This document shows positions 16,702 to 26,085 of a DNA stretch of 64,000 nucleotides, one piece after another (the stretch's first letter is position 1; the number at the start of each line of letters is the position of its first letter). Position numbers and translations under genes: made by a program. This stretch comes from a bacterium (GTDB taxonomy: Bacteria; Bacillota; Clostridia; Oscillospirales; Oscillospiraceae), in assembly GCA_004560305.1 (NCBI GenBank), contig SFVI01000012.1:10312-74311 (forward strand), given 5' to 3'. The notes beneath the pieces were generated by a model. The model was given only the letters and a program-made list of their open reading frames with translations, was not told the origin of the DNA and did no database searches.

Positions 16702-17592
16702 ATGGAAAAGAAACTGATGCTGATCATCAACCCGGCAGCGGGCAAGGGAAGCTATAAGGTGAATCTGGGGGAAGCTCTCCATGTGCTGGATATGGGCGGC
16801 TACCGCACCAGCCTGTTCTTCACCGCCGGCCGGGGGGACGCCACGGACTTTGCCCGGGCCTATGCCAAGGAGTTTGACACCGTGGCCTGCATCGGCGGGG
16901 ACGGTACCCTCAGCGAGGTGATTTCCGGCCTGATGGAGCTGGATTCCCCTCCCCCGCTGGGCTATATCCCCATGGGTACCGCCAACGACGTGGCCACCAC
17001 CCTGAACCTGCCCAAGAACGATACCATTGCCGCTGCCCGGCGGATTGTCCACGGCGGCGCCCATCCTTTTGACGTGGGCGGCTTTGGGCCGGAGGAGTAC
17101 TTTGCCTACATCGCCGCCTTTGGCGCCTTTACCCAGGTCAGCTATGCCACGCCCCAGAACCAGAAGCGGGTGCTGGGCCACCTGGCCTATGTGCTCCAGG
17201 GAGCCATACAGCTGCCCAAAATCGAGAGCTACAGCGCCCGGGTGGAGTACGATGATGGCATCATTGAGGGGGACTTTCTGTATGGAAGCGTGTCCAACTC
17301 CACCTCCGTGGCGGGCATCGTCCACCTGCGGGATGATCTGGTCTGCCTGGGGGATGGCCTGTCCGAGCTGGTACTGGTGCGCAATCCCGGCAATCTGGCG
17401 GAGTTCAACAACATTGTGGACGGTGTGCTGCGCCAGAGCTATGATAATAAGAATCTTCTGATCTTCCACACCCATAAGGCCCGCTTCACCTTTGAAAAGC
17501 CGGTGGCCTGGACCCGGGACGGCGAGGCCGGCGGCGAATACCGGGAGATCGAACTGTGCAACTACCACCGGCCCATCCAGCTGATTTTCTAG
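16702..17592 (+). CDS. Diacylglycerol kinase-family lipid kinase (YegS/BmrU type)
   Basis: A 296-residue lipid kinase. Its ATP site shows LIINPAAGKG at the N-terminus and the glycine loop GGDGTLSEVISGL at about residues 72-84, followed by PLGYIPMGTANDVATTLNLP, the classic DAGK catalytic motif. The C-terminal half is the beta-sandwich of this fold. Such proteins phosphorylate diacylglycerol or related lipids at the inner membrane face and recycle lipid from lipoteichoic acid synthesis. It has its own ribosome site (GAGAGGATGAC) after the rpsT terminator; its promoter is not clear. The substrate is inferred. Confidence 0.92.
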   Translation: MEKKLMLIINPAAGKGSYKVNLGEALHVLDMGGYRTSLFFTAGRGDATDFARAYAKEFDTVACIGGDGTLSEVISGLMELDSPPPLGYIPMGTANDVATTLNLPKNDTIAAARRIVHGGAHPFDVGGFGPEEYFAYIAAFGAFTQVSYATPQNQKRVLGHLAYVLQGAIQLPKIESYSARVEYDDGIIEGDFLYGSVSNSTSVAGIVHLRDDLVCLGDGLSELVLVRNPGNLAEFNNIVDGVLRQSYDNKNLLIFHTHKARFTFEKPVAWTRDGEAGGEYREIELCNYHRPIQLIF

Positions 17593-17621
17593 TTGCAATC
17601 TTTTATTATAATGTTTATAAT
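17593..17621 (+). promoter_or_regulatory. asnS promoter, sigma-A type
   Basis: TTGCAA (17593-17598) and TATAAT (17616-17621) with a 17-base spacer. A second TATAAT begins at 17607 but has no -35 at correct spacing. The leader is about 40 bases and no T-box was found. Confidence 0.78.
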
Positions 17622-17670
17622 ATTTATTCATGGAGCAATATTCCAGTATCGAGAGAAAGGATGAGCGCGA

Positions 17671-19065
<1,395 letters not shown>

Positions 19066-19078
19066 TAATCAAGCAATA

Positions 19079-19117
19079 AAAATCCCATGGCGACCCAGGA
19101 AGCGCCATGGGATTTTT
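19079..19117. terminator. Bidirectional terminator between asnS and plsY
   Basis: A 12-bp stem (19081-19092 with 19103-19114, core CCCATGGCG/CGCCATGGG) with Ts on both strands. It can serve asnS from the plus side and plsY from the minus side. Confidence 0.85.
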
Positions 19118-19131
19118 TTGCTTCTGAGATG

Positions 19132-19752
19132 CTATACCTTTCTGTGCTCGCCCCGGTTGGCCTTCCGCAGGCCGATCTCCGTACCCCAGTAGATGCGGAC
19201 ATAGTTTTCCCGGTGCTTGATGAGAATAGCGGCGGTGGCGATGCAGAGAATGGCGGAGAAATACAGGCCGTGGGTAAAGGCCATGAAGGCTGGCACCAGC
19301 ACCACGGTGGTGACAGTGCCCACCACAATATAATCGCTGATCAGGGTCACCAGCGCCACAAGCACAATCACAAGCAGGGCAAACTTCCAGTTCAGTGCCA
19401 GGGTCATGCCCAGATAGGAGGCAAAGCCCTTGCCGCCCCGGAAACGGAGGAAGAAGGGAAACATATGCCCCAGCACGCAGGCCACGCCTGCAGCCGCGCC
19501 GATGAAGGGCAGTCCCTGCCCAAAGTGCCGGGCCAGGACCACCGCCAGCAAAGCCTTGCCGATATCATGGACGGCCACGATCACGCCGGGCCCCCAGCCC
19601 ATCAGCACCATGGCGTTGGATGCCCCCAGATTTTTGGAACCGGCGGCGCGCAGGTCAACACCTTTGTACTTGGACAGGTACAGGGCCATGTTGGAACAGC
19701 CCATCAGATAGGCCAGAAGCAGAATGGCGATATAGAGCAGAATCTTTGTCAT
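19132..19752 (-). CDS. plsY: Acyl-phosphate:glycerol-3-phosphate acyltransferase
   Basis: A 206-residue integral membrane enzyme that transfers an acyl group from acyl-phosphate to sn-glycerol-3-phosphate, the first committed step of phospholipid synthesis. The start MTKILLYIAILLLAYLMGCSNMA forms the first helix; then GSKNLGASNAMVLMGWGPG is conserved motif 1, GHMFPFFLRFRGGKGFAS is motif 2 (phosphate binding), and the last motif includes IKHRENYVRI. Five or more hydrophobic segments are visible. GGGGG precedes the ATG. The 56 bases upstream separate it from the zinc peptidase gene, and no clear promoter is visible there. Confidence 0.95.
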   Translation of the reverse strand: MTKILLYIAILLLAYLMGCSNMALYLSKYKGVDLRAAGSKNLGASNAMVLMGWGPGVIVAVHDIGKALLAVVLARHFGQGLPFIGAAAGVACVLGHMFPFFLRFRGGKGFASYLGMTLALNWKFALLVIVLVALVTLISDYIVVGTVTTVVLVPAFMAFTHGLYFSAILCIATAAILIKHRENYVRIYWGTEIGLRKANRGEHRKV

Positions 19753-19808
19753 GGGTATACCCCCTTTCCGGGGACTATCATACTATAAAATAATTTGTTT
19801 GTATAGAG

Positions 19809-21086
19809 CTAAGTCACCAATGCCCCCATGGTGAGAATGCCCAGGTTATCCCGGTAAATCCGGTCAAACTGGGAAATGGGCAGGGGGTTGACCCCAAGGC
19901 CCGCTTCGATGGTGTAGCCGGGGCGGTCAAACTGCTGGATGAACCAGTCCTTATACCCGGCAAAGCCGGAGGCATAGGGGGTCTCCTCCACCCCATAGCC
20001 GGAGACGGCGGAGAAGGTGGCGGCGATCTGGCGGGAATTTTCCGGCTCGTAGTCCAGAAACTTCCAGTAGATCACCTGGCCCTGGGTGTGGTAGGCCAGA
20101 ATCAGGGACGGGTCCAGGGCCAGGGAGTAGTCATACATGGCCCGTGCTTCCGGGGCGGAGAGAGGGCTGGGGCCCACATAATCCGCCGGCGCGGGGGAGA
20201 CGATGCCCTGCGCGTACTTGATCTCCCTGGCCTGCTCCCAACCGGCGGGGTATTGAAGGTTCAGGTCCGTGCCGGCGATGTTGGCTTTCCAGCCGTCGGG
20301 AAAAGAAAATTGGGGGTAATTGGCCCCGATGCGCCGTGCGGCGGCGTAGTATTCACCGCTTTGCAGCTCCCCGGTCACAAGGTCGATGCCGTCCGGGTTC
20401 ACCGCCGGGATGAGATAGATGGAGGCATAGTCCATCAGCTCCGCGGCGGAGACGGAGAAGATCCGTCCGCCGGCAGCAAAGGCGGCAGCCAGCTCTTCCA
20501 CAAATTTCAGCAGCAGCGGTACGCAGATCCATTCGTTGGCATGAAAGCCGGCGTTATAGAGCACCCGGTTTTCCCCGCTGCCCAGATTCATCCGCCAGAG
20601 AGGCCGGCCCATCACGCTGCGGCCGATCTCCCCGGTGCCGATGAAGGGATAGCGGGCGGCCAGGCCCCGGACGCAGTAGCTCACCAGGGCGGAGCAGTAA
20701 GCAATATTGGTGGGCACCACCGTGAAGGAAAAGGGGATCACCAGTTCCTGCCCCAAAGGCAGCGCCTCCGGCCGGACGCCGGGATTTGCCAGCAGGATGG
20801 CCTCCATGCTGCTGCCGTAGCGCTGGGCAAGGGCATAAACGCTGTCCCCCCGGCGCACCGGATGGGTGATGTAACCCAGATACCAGGGCAGGATGGCCCG
20901 GTGGGTCTGGTTCCCGGCCACGCCGTCCGCCGGGAGACCCCGGCCGGCCTGAAAGCGCCGGAGGGCCGCCTCCGTCCCCGGGCCAAAGTTGCCGTCGGTA
21001 TCCAGGGGACCGTACCCGGCCCGGTTCAGGGCCAGCTGCAAAAGCTGTACCGCCGGGCCTGTGCTGCCGATCTTCAATAGCCGCAT
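19809..21086 (-). CDS. Secreted-type wall peptidase: peptidoglycan-binding domain, LysM, M14 zinc carboxypeptidase
   Basis: A 425-residue modular enzyme. Residues 1-66 form a peptidoglycan-binding type 1 domain (LKIGSTGPAVQLLQLALNRAGY). Residues about 76-119 form a LysM repeat (HPVRRGDSVYALAQRYGSS..LLANPG). Residues about 125-425 form an M14 metallopeptidase: zinc ligands His182 and Glu185 (HANEW), His333 (AYHTQG) and catalytic Glu394 (TIEAGLG). The motif GTDLNLQYPAGWEQ fits the gamma-D-glutamyl-diamino-acid endopeptidase I subgroup, which cuts stem peptides in spore and wall peptidoglycan. No signal peptide is visible. The ATG at 21086 follows GGAGG. Role in sporulation or germination is an inference. 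Confidence 0.9.
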   Translation of the reverse strand: MRLLKIGSTGPAVQLLQLALNRAGYGPLDTDGNFGPGTEAALRRFQAGRGLPADGVAGNQTHRAILPWYLGYITHPVRRGDSVYALAQRYGSSMEAILLANPGVRPEALPLGQELVIPFSFTVVPTNIAYCSALVSYCVRGLAARYPFIGTGEIGRSVMGRPLWRMNLGSGENRVLYNAGFHANEWICVPLLLKFVEELAAAFAAGGRIFSVSAAELMDYASIYLIPAVNPDGIDLVTGELQSGEYYAAARRIGANYPQFSFPDGWKANIAGTDLNLQYPAGWEQAREIKYAQGIVSPAPADYVGPSPLSAPEARAMYDYSLALDPSLILAYHTQGQVIYWKFLDYEPENSRQIAATFSAVSGYGVEETPYASGFAGYKDWFIQQFDRPGYTIEAGLGVNPLPISQFDRIYRDNLGILTMGALVT

Positions 21087-21320
21087 TGCTGTGTCCTCCG
21101 ATGAAAAGAATGTGGAAAAGGGCGGAAGGCTCTGTAAAGTATATGCGGGAAAACATCAGCATTTTCCATAAAATTTTGCTTTTCTGTGCAGAATGAAGAA
21201 AGACAAATAAGAACATACCGGGGGAGAAAGACAGGCCTTTGGCGCTAAAGTTCAAAATTTGGCAATATTTTCTGGGAAACAAATGCTTTTGTCAGTTTTA
21301 CGCTAAAAAATGCAGACTTG

Positions 21321-21349
21321 TTGACAAAGATTTGTTAAGCTTATATAAT
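21321..21349 (+). promoter_or_regulatory. tctCBA promoter, perfect sigma-A consensus
   Basis: TTGACA (21321-21326) and TATAAT (21344-21349) with a 17-base spacer, perfect in both hexamers. The rest of the 21087-21320 gap is A/T-rich upstream sequence in which no other feature was recognised. Confidence 0.9.
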
Positions 21350-21392
21350 GTCTCAAGTTCGAAAGAACATTATTTTTACAGGAGGAAGTAAA

Positions 21393-22400
21393 ATGAAAAA
21401 GTATCTTGCATTGATTCTGGCTCTGTGCATGGTCTTCGCTCTGTGCGCCTGCGGTTCCAAGACCGAGGCTCCTGCCGCCGAGGCACCCGCTGCTGAGGCT
21501 CCTGCCGCCGAGGCACCCGCTGCCGAAGGATGGGCTCCCGACGGCCCTGTCACCATGATCGTAGCATACAAGGCCGGTAACGGCACTGACGTTACTGCCC
21601 GTATCCTGGCCCAGTACGCTGAAAAGTATGTGGGTCAGACCATCGTCATCGAGAACGTTGACGGCGGTTCCGGCTCCATCGGCTGGTCCCAGCTGGCAGA
21701 GGCTGAGCCTGACGGCATGACCATCGGCTTCATGAACCTGCCCAACTTCAACAGCTCCATCGTCAAGGAACTGGGCACTTACACCACCGCTGACTTCGCT
21801 GCCATCTGCAACCACGTCACCGAGACCTCCCTGGTGCTGGTCCGTGCTGACGACGACCGTTTCGCTGACATCGACGCTCTGGTTGCTTACGCCAAGGAGA
21901 ACAACACCGTTGCCTCCACCAACGGCGCCCAGAACTCCAACCACATCGGCGCCCAGGCCTTTGCCAACTCCGCCGGCTTCAAGTACACCGATCTCCCCCA
22001 GGGCAACACCGCTGACGAGCTGACCTCCCTGCTGGGCGGCGAGGCCGACTGGTGCGTGGCCAAGGTGGCTGACATTGCCGGCCGCACCGACGTGCGCGCC
22101 CTGGCTTCCTTCTCCACCGAGCGTCTGCCCGAAATGCCCGACGTGCCCACCCTGGGCGAGAAGGGCTACTACGACCAGTGGCTGGGCTCCTCCCGCTGCA
22201 TCGTGGCTCCCGCCGGTGTGTCTGCCGATGTGATCGCTTTCTATGAGGCCGCCTTCAAGGCCACCATGGAAGATCCCGACTACCAGGCTGCCGCCAGCGA
22301 GTTCGCCACCGATTACAAGGATGCCGCCGCTACCGCCGCTCTCATCGAGCAGCAGCAGGCCTTCGCCGAGGGTCTGGCCGAGGGCTTCTGGTACGAATAA
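21393..22400 (+). CDS. tctC: Tripartite tricarboxylate transporter substrate-binding lipoprotein
   Basis: A 335-residue TctC/Bug-family receptor. A lipoprotein signal peptide ends at the lipobox LCAC (Cys20). Residues about 24-44 are a flexible linker of repeated E-A-P-A-A units, followed by the binding domain (GPVTMIVAYKAGNGTDVTARILAQYAEKYVGQ, typical of TctC). TctC proteins capture tricarboxylates or other small carboxylates and deliver them to TctA/TctB. ATG 21393 is chosen because AGGAGG lies eight bases upstream and the lipoprotein signal begins there. The ligand cannot be read from sequence. Confidence 0.93.
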   Translation: MKKYLALILALCMVFALCACGSKTEAPAAEAPAAEAPAAEAPAAEGWAPDGPVTMIVAYKAGNGTDVTARILAQYAEKYVGQTIVIENVDGGSGSIGWSQLAEAEPDGMTIGFMNLPNFNSSIVKELGTYTTADFAAICNHVTETSLVLVRADDDRFADIDALVAYAKENNTVASTNGAQNSNHIGAQAFANSAGFKYTDLPQGNTADELTSLLGGEADWCVAKVADIAGRTDVRALASFSTERLPEMPDVPTLGEKGYYDQWLGSSRCIVAPAGVSADVIAFYEAAFKATMEDPDYQAAASEFATDYKDAAATAALIEQQQAFAEGLAEGFWYE

Positions 22401-22418
22401 ACCTGGACGGAATGCACA

Positions 22419-22444
22419 GGGGGCAGGCTTGCCTGCCCCCTTTT
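22419..22444 (+). terminator. Intercistronic hairpin between tctC and tctB
   Basis: GGGGGCAG/CTGCCCCC stem (22419-22440) followed by TTTT, 18 bases after tctC. The genes are co-directional with no obvious new promoter before tctB, so it is likely a partial terminator that keeps tctC messages more abundant than tctBA. Confidence 0.75.
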
Positions 22445-22478
22445 CCGATTTATTCCATAGAGATAGGAGGGATTTCCC

Positions 22479-22928
22479 TTGAAAATGAAAAAGACGGACA
22501 TCGGCGTTGTGGTCTTCATGTACGCCTTCTGCGCCTTCTTTTATGCCTACAGCAGCAAGCTCAGCGCCGGCAGCAAGACCTATCCCCTGTTTACCATTTC
22601 CCTGCTCTTTGGCCTGACCACCCTGTATCTGATCCAGATGATCCTGGCGGCCCGGAAGTACGGCGTGGAGAGCGGCGTGGACACCGTGTTTGCCGGCTTC
22701 AAGGCCCTGCAGTTCACCCTGAGCCTGGTGCTCACCATCGTATATTTCTTCCTGGTGAAATACTTGGGCTTCTTCAGCGCTACCACCATCTTTATGATCG
22801 CCTCCTTCATTTACCTGAAGGTGCCGGTGCTCCATTCCGTGATCGCTCTGGTGGCTATGAACCTGCTGATTTATCTGGCCTTTGTGCAGTTTCTGGGCGT
22901 GCGCCTGCCGGCGGGAATTCTGTTTTAA
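22479..22928 (+). CDS. tctB: Tripartite tricarboxylate transporter small membrane subunit
   Basis: A 149-residue TctB protein with four hydrophobic segments (about residues 8-24, 36-55, 75-95, 100-140). It shows the family pattern of an early helix, a loop (SKLSAGSKTYPL) and a hydrophobic C-terminal half. TctB partners TctA in the membrane. A TTG at 22479 is used as the start because AGGAGG lies at eight bases; an ATG at 22485 is slightly too far from it. It is followed 14 bases later by tctA. Confidence 0.9.
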   Translation: MKMKKTDIGVVVFMYAFCAFFYAYSSKLSAGSKTYPLFTISLLFGLTTLYLIQMILAARKYGVESGVDTVFAGFKALQFTLSLVLTIVYFFLVKYLGFFSATTIFMIASFIYLKVPVLHSVIALVAMNLLIYLAFVQFLGVRLPAGILF

Positions 22929-22942
22929 GGAGGGTCTGAACA

Positions 22943-24481
22943 ATGCTTGATACCTTACAGCTTATGGGTCAGGGCTTTATCAGTGCCCTCTCCTTCGCCA
23001 ACATTCTGGCCATGGCCGGCGGCGTGGCCCTGGGCATCATCATCGGATGCCTGCCCGGCCTGTCGGCTGCCATGGGCGTGGCGCTGATGCTGCCGCTGAC
23101 CTTCTCCATGCCGGCGGACACCGGTCTGATCGTACTGGGCGCCATCTACTGCGGCGCCATCTTCGGCGGCTCCATTTCCGCCATTCTGATCCACACCCCC
23201 GGCACCCCGGCCTCCGCCGCCACCGCCATCGAGGGCTATCAGATGACCCTCCAGGGCAAGGCGGGCAAGGCCCTGGCCACCGCCTGCTGGAGCTCCTTCT
23301 GGGGCGGGCTTTTGAGCTGCATCTCCCTGTACTTCTTCGCCCCCCTGCTGGCCCAGCTGGCGCTGAAGTTCATGTCCGCCGAAAAGTTCTGGCTGGGCAT
23401 CTTCGGCCTGACCATCATTGCCGGTGTGTCCAGCAAGTCCATCGTCAAGGGCCTGATGTCCGGCGCCATGGGTCTGATCATCTCCACCATCGGCCTTGAC
23501 CCCATCGACGGCACCAAGCGCTTCATGTTTGGTCAGGCCTTCCTGGCAGAGGGCATCAACACCACCTGCGCCCTGATCGGCCTGTTCTCCATGTCCCAGG
23601 TGTTCATCCTGGCGGAGAAGGAGATCAAGAAGCGGGCCAAGGCCGCCAAGTTCAGCGATAAGATCACCCTTACCAGGGAAGAACGGAAAAAGATCCGCCC
23701 CACCATCATCCGCTCCTGGATCATGGGCAACATCATTGGCATCCTGCCCGGCGCCGGCGCCTCCATCGCCTGCTTCCTGGGCTATAACAGCGCCAAGCAG
23801 TTCTCCAAGACCAAGGAGGAGTTTGGTCACGGCGCCATTGAGGGCGTGGCCGGTTCCGAGGCGGCCAACAACGCCGTCACCGGCGGCTCCCTGATCCCCA
23901 TGCTGACTCTGGGCATCCCCGGCGAGTCCGTCACCGCGGTGCTGATGGGCGGCCTGATCATCCAGGGCCTGGCCCCGGGACCGGAGCTGTTCACCAAGCA
24001 CGCCGCCATGACCTACACCTTCTTCGCCGGCTTCGTGCTGGTGCAGTTCTTCATGCTGGCCATCGGCACTCTGGGCTGCCGTGGCTTTGCCCAGATCTCC
24101 CGCCTGTCTGACGCCATCCTGATCCCCTGCGTCACGGTGCTGTGCGTCATCGGTTCCTACGCCATCCACCGCAACATGAGCGACGTGGTGGTCATGATCA
24201 TCTTCGGCGTGCTGGGCTACCTGATGCGGAAGTTTGACCTGAACACCGCCGCCGTGGTGCTGGCTCTGATCCTTGGGCCCATCAGTGAGAAGGGCCTGCG
24301 GGGCGCTCTGCGTGTCAGCGGCGGCGACATCGGCTGCCTGTTCCAGTCCCCGGTAAGCTGGGTGCTGATCATCCTCAGCATCGTTGGCATCTTCTCCCCC
24401 TTCTTCATGGACAAGTTCGAGCGGAAGGTGGCCGGTGACGAGAATGTGGACGCTGCCGTCCAGGACGAAACGCTTTCTTAA
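22943..24481 (+). CDS. tctA: Tripartite tricarboxylate transporter large permease TctA
   Basis: A 512-residue permease with about twelve membrane helices. The N-terminal GVALGIIIGCLPGLSAAMGVALMLP and the internal GNIIGILPGAGASIACFLGYN are the two repeated G-x-x-P-G motifs typical of TctA (the inverted repeats that form the gate). The segment GSEAANNAVTGGSLIPMLTLGIPGES is also diagnostic. It uses a proton or sodium gradient with TctB and receives substrate from TctC. Ends with a cytoplasmic tail of acidic residues. Start follows GGAGGGTCTGAAC. Confidence 0.95.
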   Translation: MLDTLQLMGQGFISALSFANILAMAGGVALGIIIGCLPGLSAAMGVALMLPLTFSMPADTGLIVLGAIYCGAIFGGSISAILIHTPGTPASAATAIEGYQMTLQGKAGKALATACWSSFWGGLLSCISLYFFAPLLAQLALKFMSAEKFWLGIFGLTIIAGVSSKSIVKGLMSGAMGLIISTIGLDPIDGTKRFMFGQAFLAEGINTTCALIGLFSMSQVFILAEKEIKKRAKAAKFSDKITLTREERKKIRPTIIRSWIMGNIIGILPGAGASIACFLGYNSAKQFSKTKEEFGHGAIEGVAGSEAANNAVTGGSLIPMLTLGIPGESVTAVLMGGLIIQGLAPGPELFTKHAAMTYTFFAGFVLVQFFMLAIGTLGCRGFAQISRLSDAILIPCVTVLCVIGSYAIHRNMSDVVVMIIFGVLGYLMRKFDLNTAAVVLALILGPISEKGLRGALRVSGGDIGCLFQSPVSWVLIILSIVGIFSPFFMDKFERKVAGDENVDAAVQDETLS

Positions 24482-24503
24482 AACTGCGTTGGAATGATTT
24501 TCC

Positions 24504-24531
24504 TCCCCCGGCCGCAGGCCGGGGGATTTTT
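24504..24531 (+). terminator. Rho-independent terminator of tctCBA
   Basis: CCCCCGGCC/GGCCGGGGG stem (24505-24513 with 24517-24525) with a three-base loop, then ATTTTT. Confidence 0.87.
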
Positions 24532-24580
24532 ATGGGGTTTTGTTGTGAATTGTGCATAAAATTGGTGCCGGAACTTTGGC

Positions 24581-24609
24581 TTGCAATACTAAGACGCTTC
24601 TATTAAAAT
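24581..24609 (+). promoter_or_regulatory. Probable promoter of the orphan sugar-ABC ATPase gene
   Basis: TTGCAA (24581-24586), 17-base spacer, TAAAAT (24604-24609). Both elements have one or two differences from consensus, so the call is moderate. It would give a leader of about 190 bases. Confidence 0.55.
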
Positions 24610-24615
24610 GTAAAA

Positions 24616-24806
24616 GAGTACCTGCGTGCTCCAATCTGACTGCGTGTCCGGCTCTCCATTACCAAGCCGGGCATAGCTTTAATAAGGAGGAAACAAAACA
24701 TCCCTGTGGCTCAGGGTGCGGCAGTGTGGAGACCTGTCGTAATGCGGGTGGCTGTGCCCCTGCGAGTGCGCCAGCGGCGGAGGCCCGGCGTTCAGAGTCG
24801 GTAAAA
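24616..24806 (+). other. Structured leader with a stranded ribosome-binding site
   Basis: The leader holds a hairpin (24647-24674, core CCGGCT/AGCCGG) and then a very good Shine-Dalgarno AGGAGG at 24685-24690. No ATG follows at the right distance: the sequence reads ATC at 24700. The real start (24807) is 116 bases beyond. The intervening 24700-24806 is G+C-rich and can fold into several hairpins (for example CCCTG/CAGGG at 24702-24716, and an eight-pair stem 24717-24741). It could be an inserted element or a control RNA. No known riboswitch class was recognised. Confidence 0.5.
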
Positions 24807-25916
24807 ATGGCAACTGTAACACTGAAAAACGTAAAGAAGATCTACCCGTTCGTCAGCGGCGAAGGCAAGAAGAAAAAGAAAAAGGGTAAGGACGAGCCGG
24901 AAGAGAAAAAGGTCAACCTTCAGATCACCGATCAGGGCGTTGTGGCGGTTCAGGAGTTCAACCTGGACATCGCCGATAAGGAATTCATCGTTCTGGTAGG
25001 CCCCTCCGGCTGCGGCAAGTCCACCACGCTGCGTATGGTGGCCGGTCTGGAGGAAATCTCCGAGGGCGAGCTGTACATTGACGGCAAGCTCATGAACGAT
25101 GTGGCCCCCAAGGACAGAGACATCGCCATGGTTTTCCAGAACTACGCCCTGTACCCCCATATGACCGTGTATGAAAACATGGCCTTCTCCCTGAAGCTGC
25201 GCAAGGAAAAGAAGGAAGTTATCGATCAGAAGGTCCGCGAGGCTGCCGAGATCCTGGATATCACCCAGTATCTGGACCGCAAGCCCAAGGCCCTGTCCGG
25301 CGGCCAGCGCCAGCGTGTGGCCATCGGCCGCGCCATCGTCCGCGACCCTGCCGTCTTCCTGATGGACGAGCCGCTGTCCAACCTGGACGCCAAGCTCCGT
25401 AACCAGATGCGCGCCGAGATCATCAAGCTGCGCGAACGTATCAATACAACCTTTATCTACGTCACCCATGACCAGACCGAGGCCATGACCCTGGGCGACC
25501 GCATCGTCATCATGCGGGATGGCTACATCCAGCAGATCGGCACCCCCCAGGAAGTGTTCAACAATCCCCGGAACCTGTTTGTTGCCGGCTTCATCGGCAC
25601 CCCCCAGATGAACTTCTTCGATGCCAAGCTGCTGAAGGAGAACGGCAAGTACTTTGTCCAGCTGGCCAATGTGAAGGTGGAGCTGAGCCAGGACAAGCAG
25701 GAGCGTCTCGCCGCCAACAATGTGGAGCCGCAGGAGGTTACCCTGGGCGTCCGTCCTGAGCACACCAACCTGGTGGAGGGCGGCGTGCCCGCCAAGGTGG
25801 ATCCCACCATCGACATGAAGGGCAGCTACAGCATCGGCGACACCGTCAGCTTCAGCTTCAACGGCAACGTTGCCCACGTCTTTTCCAAGGAGACCGAGAA
25901 GAACCTGGAATGGTGA
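24807..25916 (+). CDS. Sugar ABC transporter ATPase (MsmX/UgpC/MalK type)
   Basis: A 369-residue ATPase. Walker A GPSGCGKST is at residues 65-73, Q-loop VFQNYALYPH at 109-118, signature LSGGQRQR at 163-170, Walker B FLMDEPLSNLDA at 184-195 and switch His221. Two oddities set it apart. Residues 18-46 hold a lysine-rich insert (GEGKKKKKKGKDEPEEKK and so on) between the first two strands. The C-terminal TOBE domain is shortened: VPAKVD joins directly to PTIDMKGSYSIGD, where relatives have about 35 more residues between. No permease genes are nearby, as for shared MsmX ATPases. The start ATG lacks a close ribosome site. Confidence 0.9.
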   Translation: MATVTLKNVKKIYPFVSGEGKKKKKKGKDEPEEKKVNLQITDQGVVAVQEFNLDIADKEFIVLVGPSGCGKSTTLRMVAGLEEISEGELYIDGKLMNDVAPKDRDIAMVFQNYALYPHMTVYENMAFSLKLRKEKKEVIDQKVREAAEILDITQYLDRKPKALSGGQRQRVAIGRAIVRDPAVFLMDEPLSNLDAKLRNQMRAEIIKLRERINTTFIYVTHDQTEAMTLGDRIVIMRDGYIQQIGTPQEVFNNPRNLFVAGFIGTPQMNFFDAKLLKENGKYFVQLANVKVELSQDKQERLAANNVEPQEVTLGVRPEHTNLVEGGVPAKVDPTIDMKGSYSIGDTVSFSFNGNVAHVFSKETEKNLEW

Positions 25917-25934
25917 GCATTCCCACCATTATAA

Positions 25935-25961
25935 TCCCCCGGCCAATGGCCGGGGGATTTT
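25935..25961 (+). terminator. Rho-independent terminator of the ABC ATPase gene
   Basis: TCCCCCGGCC/GGCCGGGGGA stem (25935-25944 with 25948-25957) with a three-base loop, then TTTT. It is close in sequence to the tctA terminator. Nothing else was recognised before the pyrR promoter. Confidence 0.85.
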
Positions 25962-26050
25962 CCTGCTTGGAGTTCTGTTGTCAAAGTACAACAAAACAGG
26001 GCCGGCAGATTTTGACAAATTATACAAGCATCCAAAAGGAAAAAAAGCCC

Positions 26051-26079
26051 TTGCAATTTGCCAACGCTTCGACTATAAT
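26051..26079 (+). promoter_or_regulatory. pyrR-uraA promoter, sigma-A type
   Basis: TTGCAA (26051-26056) and TATAAT (26074-26079) separated by 17 bases. A transcript would start near 26086. Confidence 0.8.
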
Positions 26080-26085
26080 CCACAC

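Noticed and set aside
17607..17612. A second TATAAT in front of asnS
   Set aside because: No -35 element lies at 16-18 bases; the TATAAT at 17616 fits better.
21459..21530. The repeated GAG-GCN-CCN-GCN-GCN units as a DNA repeat or CRISPR-like array
   Set aside because: They are in-frame codons of a flexible lipoprotein linker with no spacers.
24552..24806. An N-terminal extension of the ABC ATPase in the same frame
   Set aside because: The extension is Cys/Pro/Ala-rich, resembles no ABC protein, and has no ribosome site before its first codons. MATVTLKNV is the usual start.
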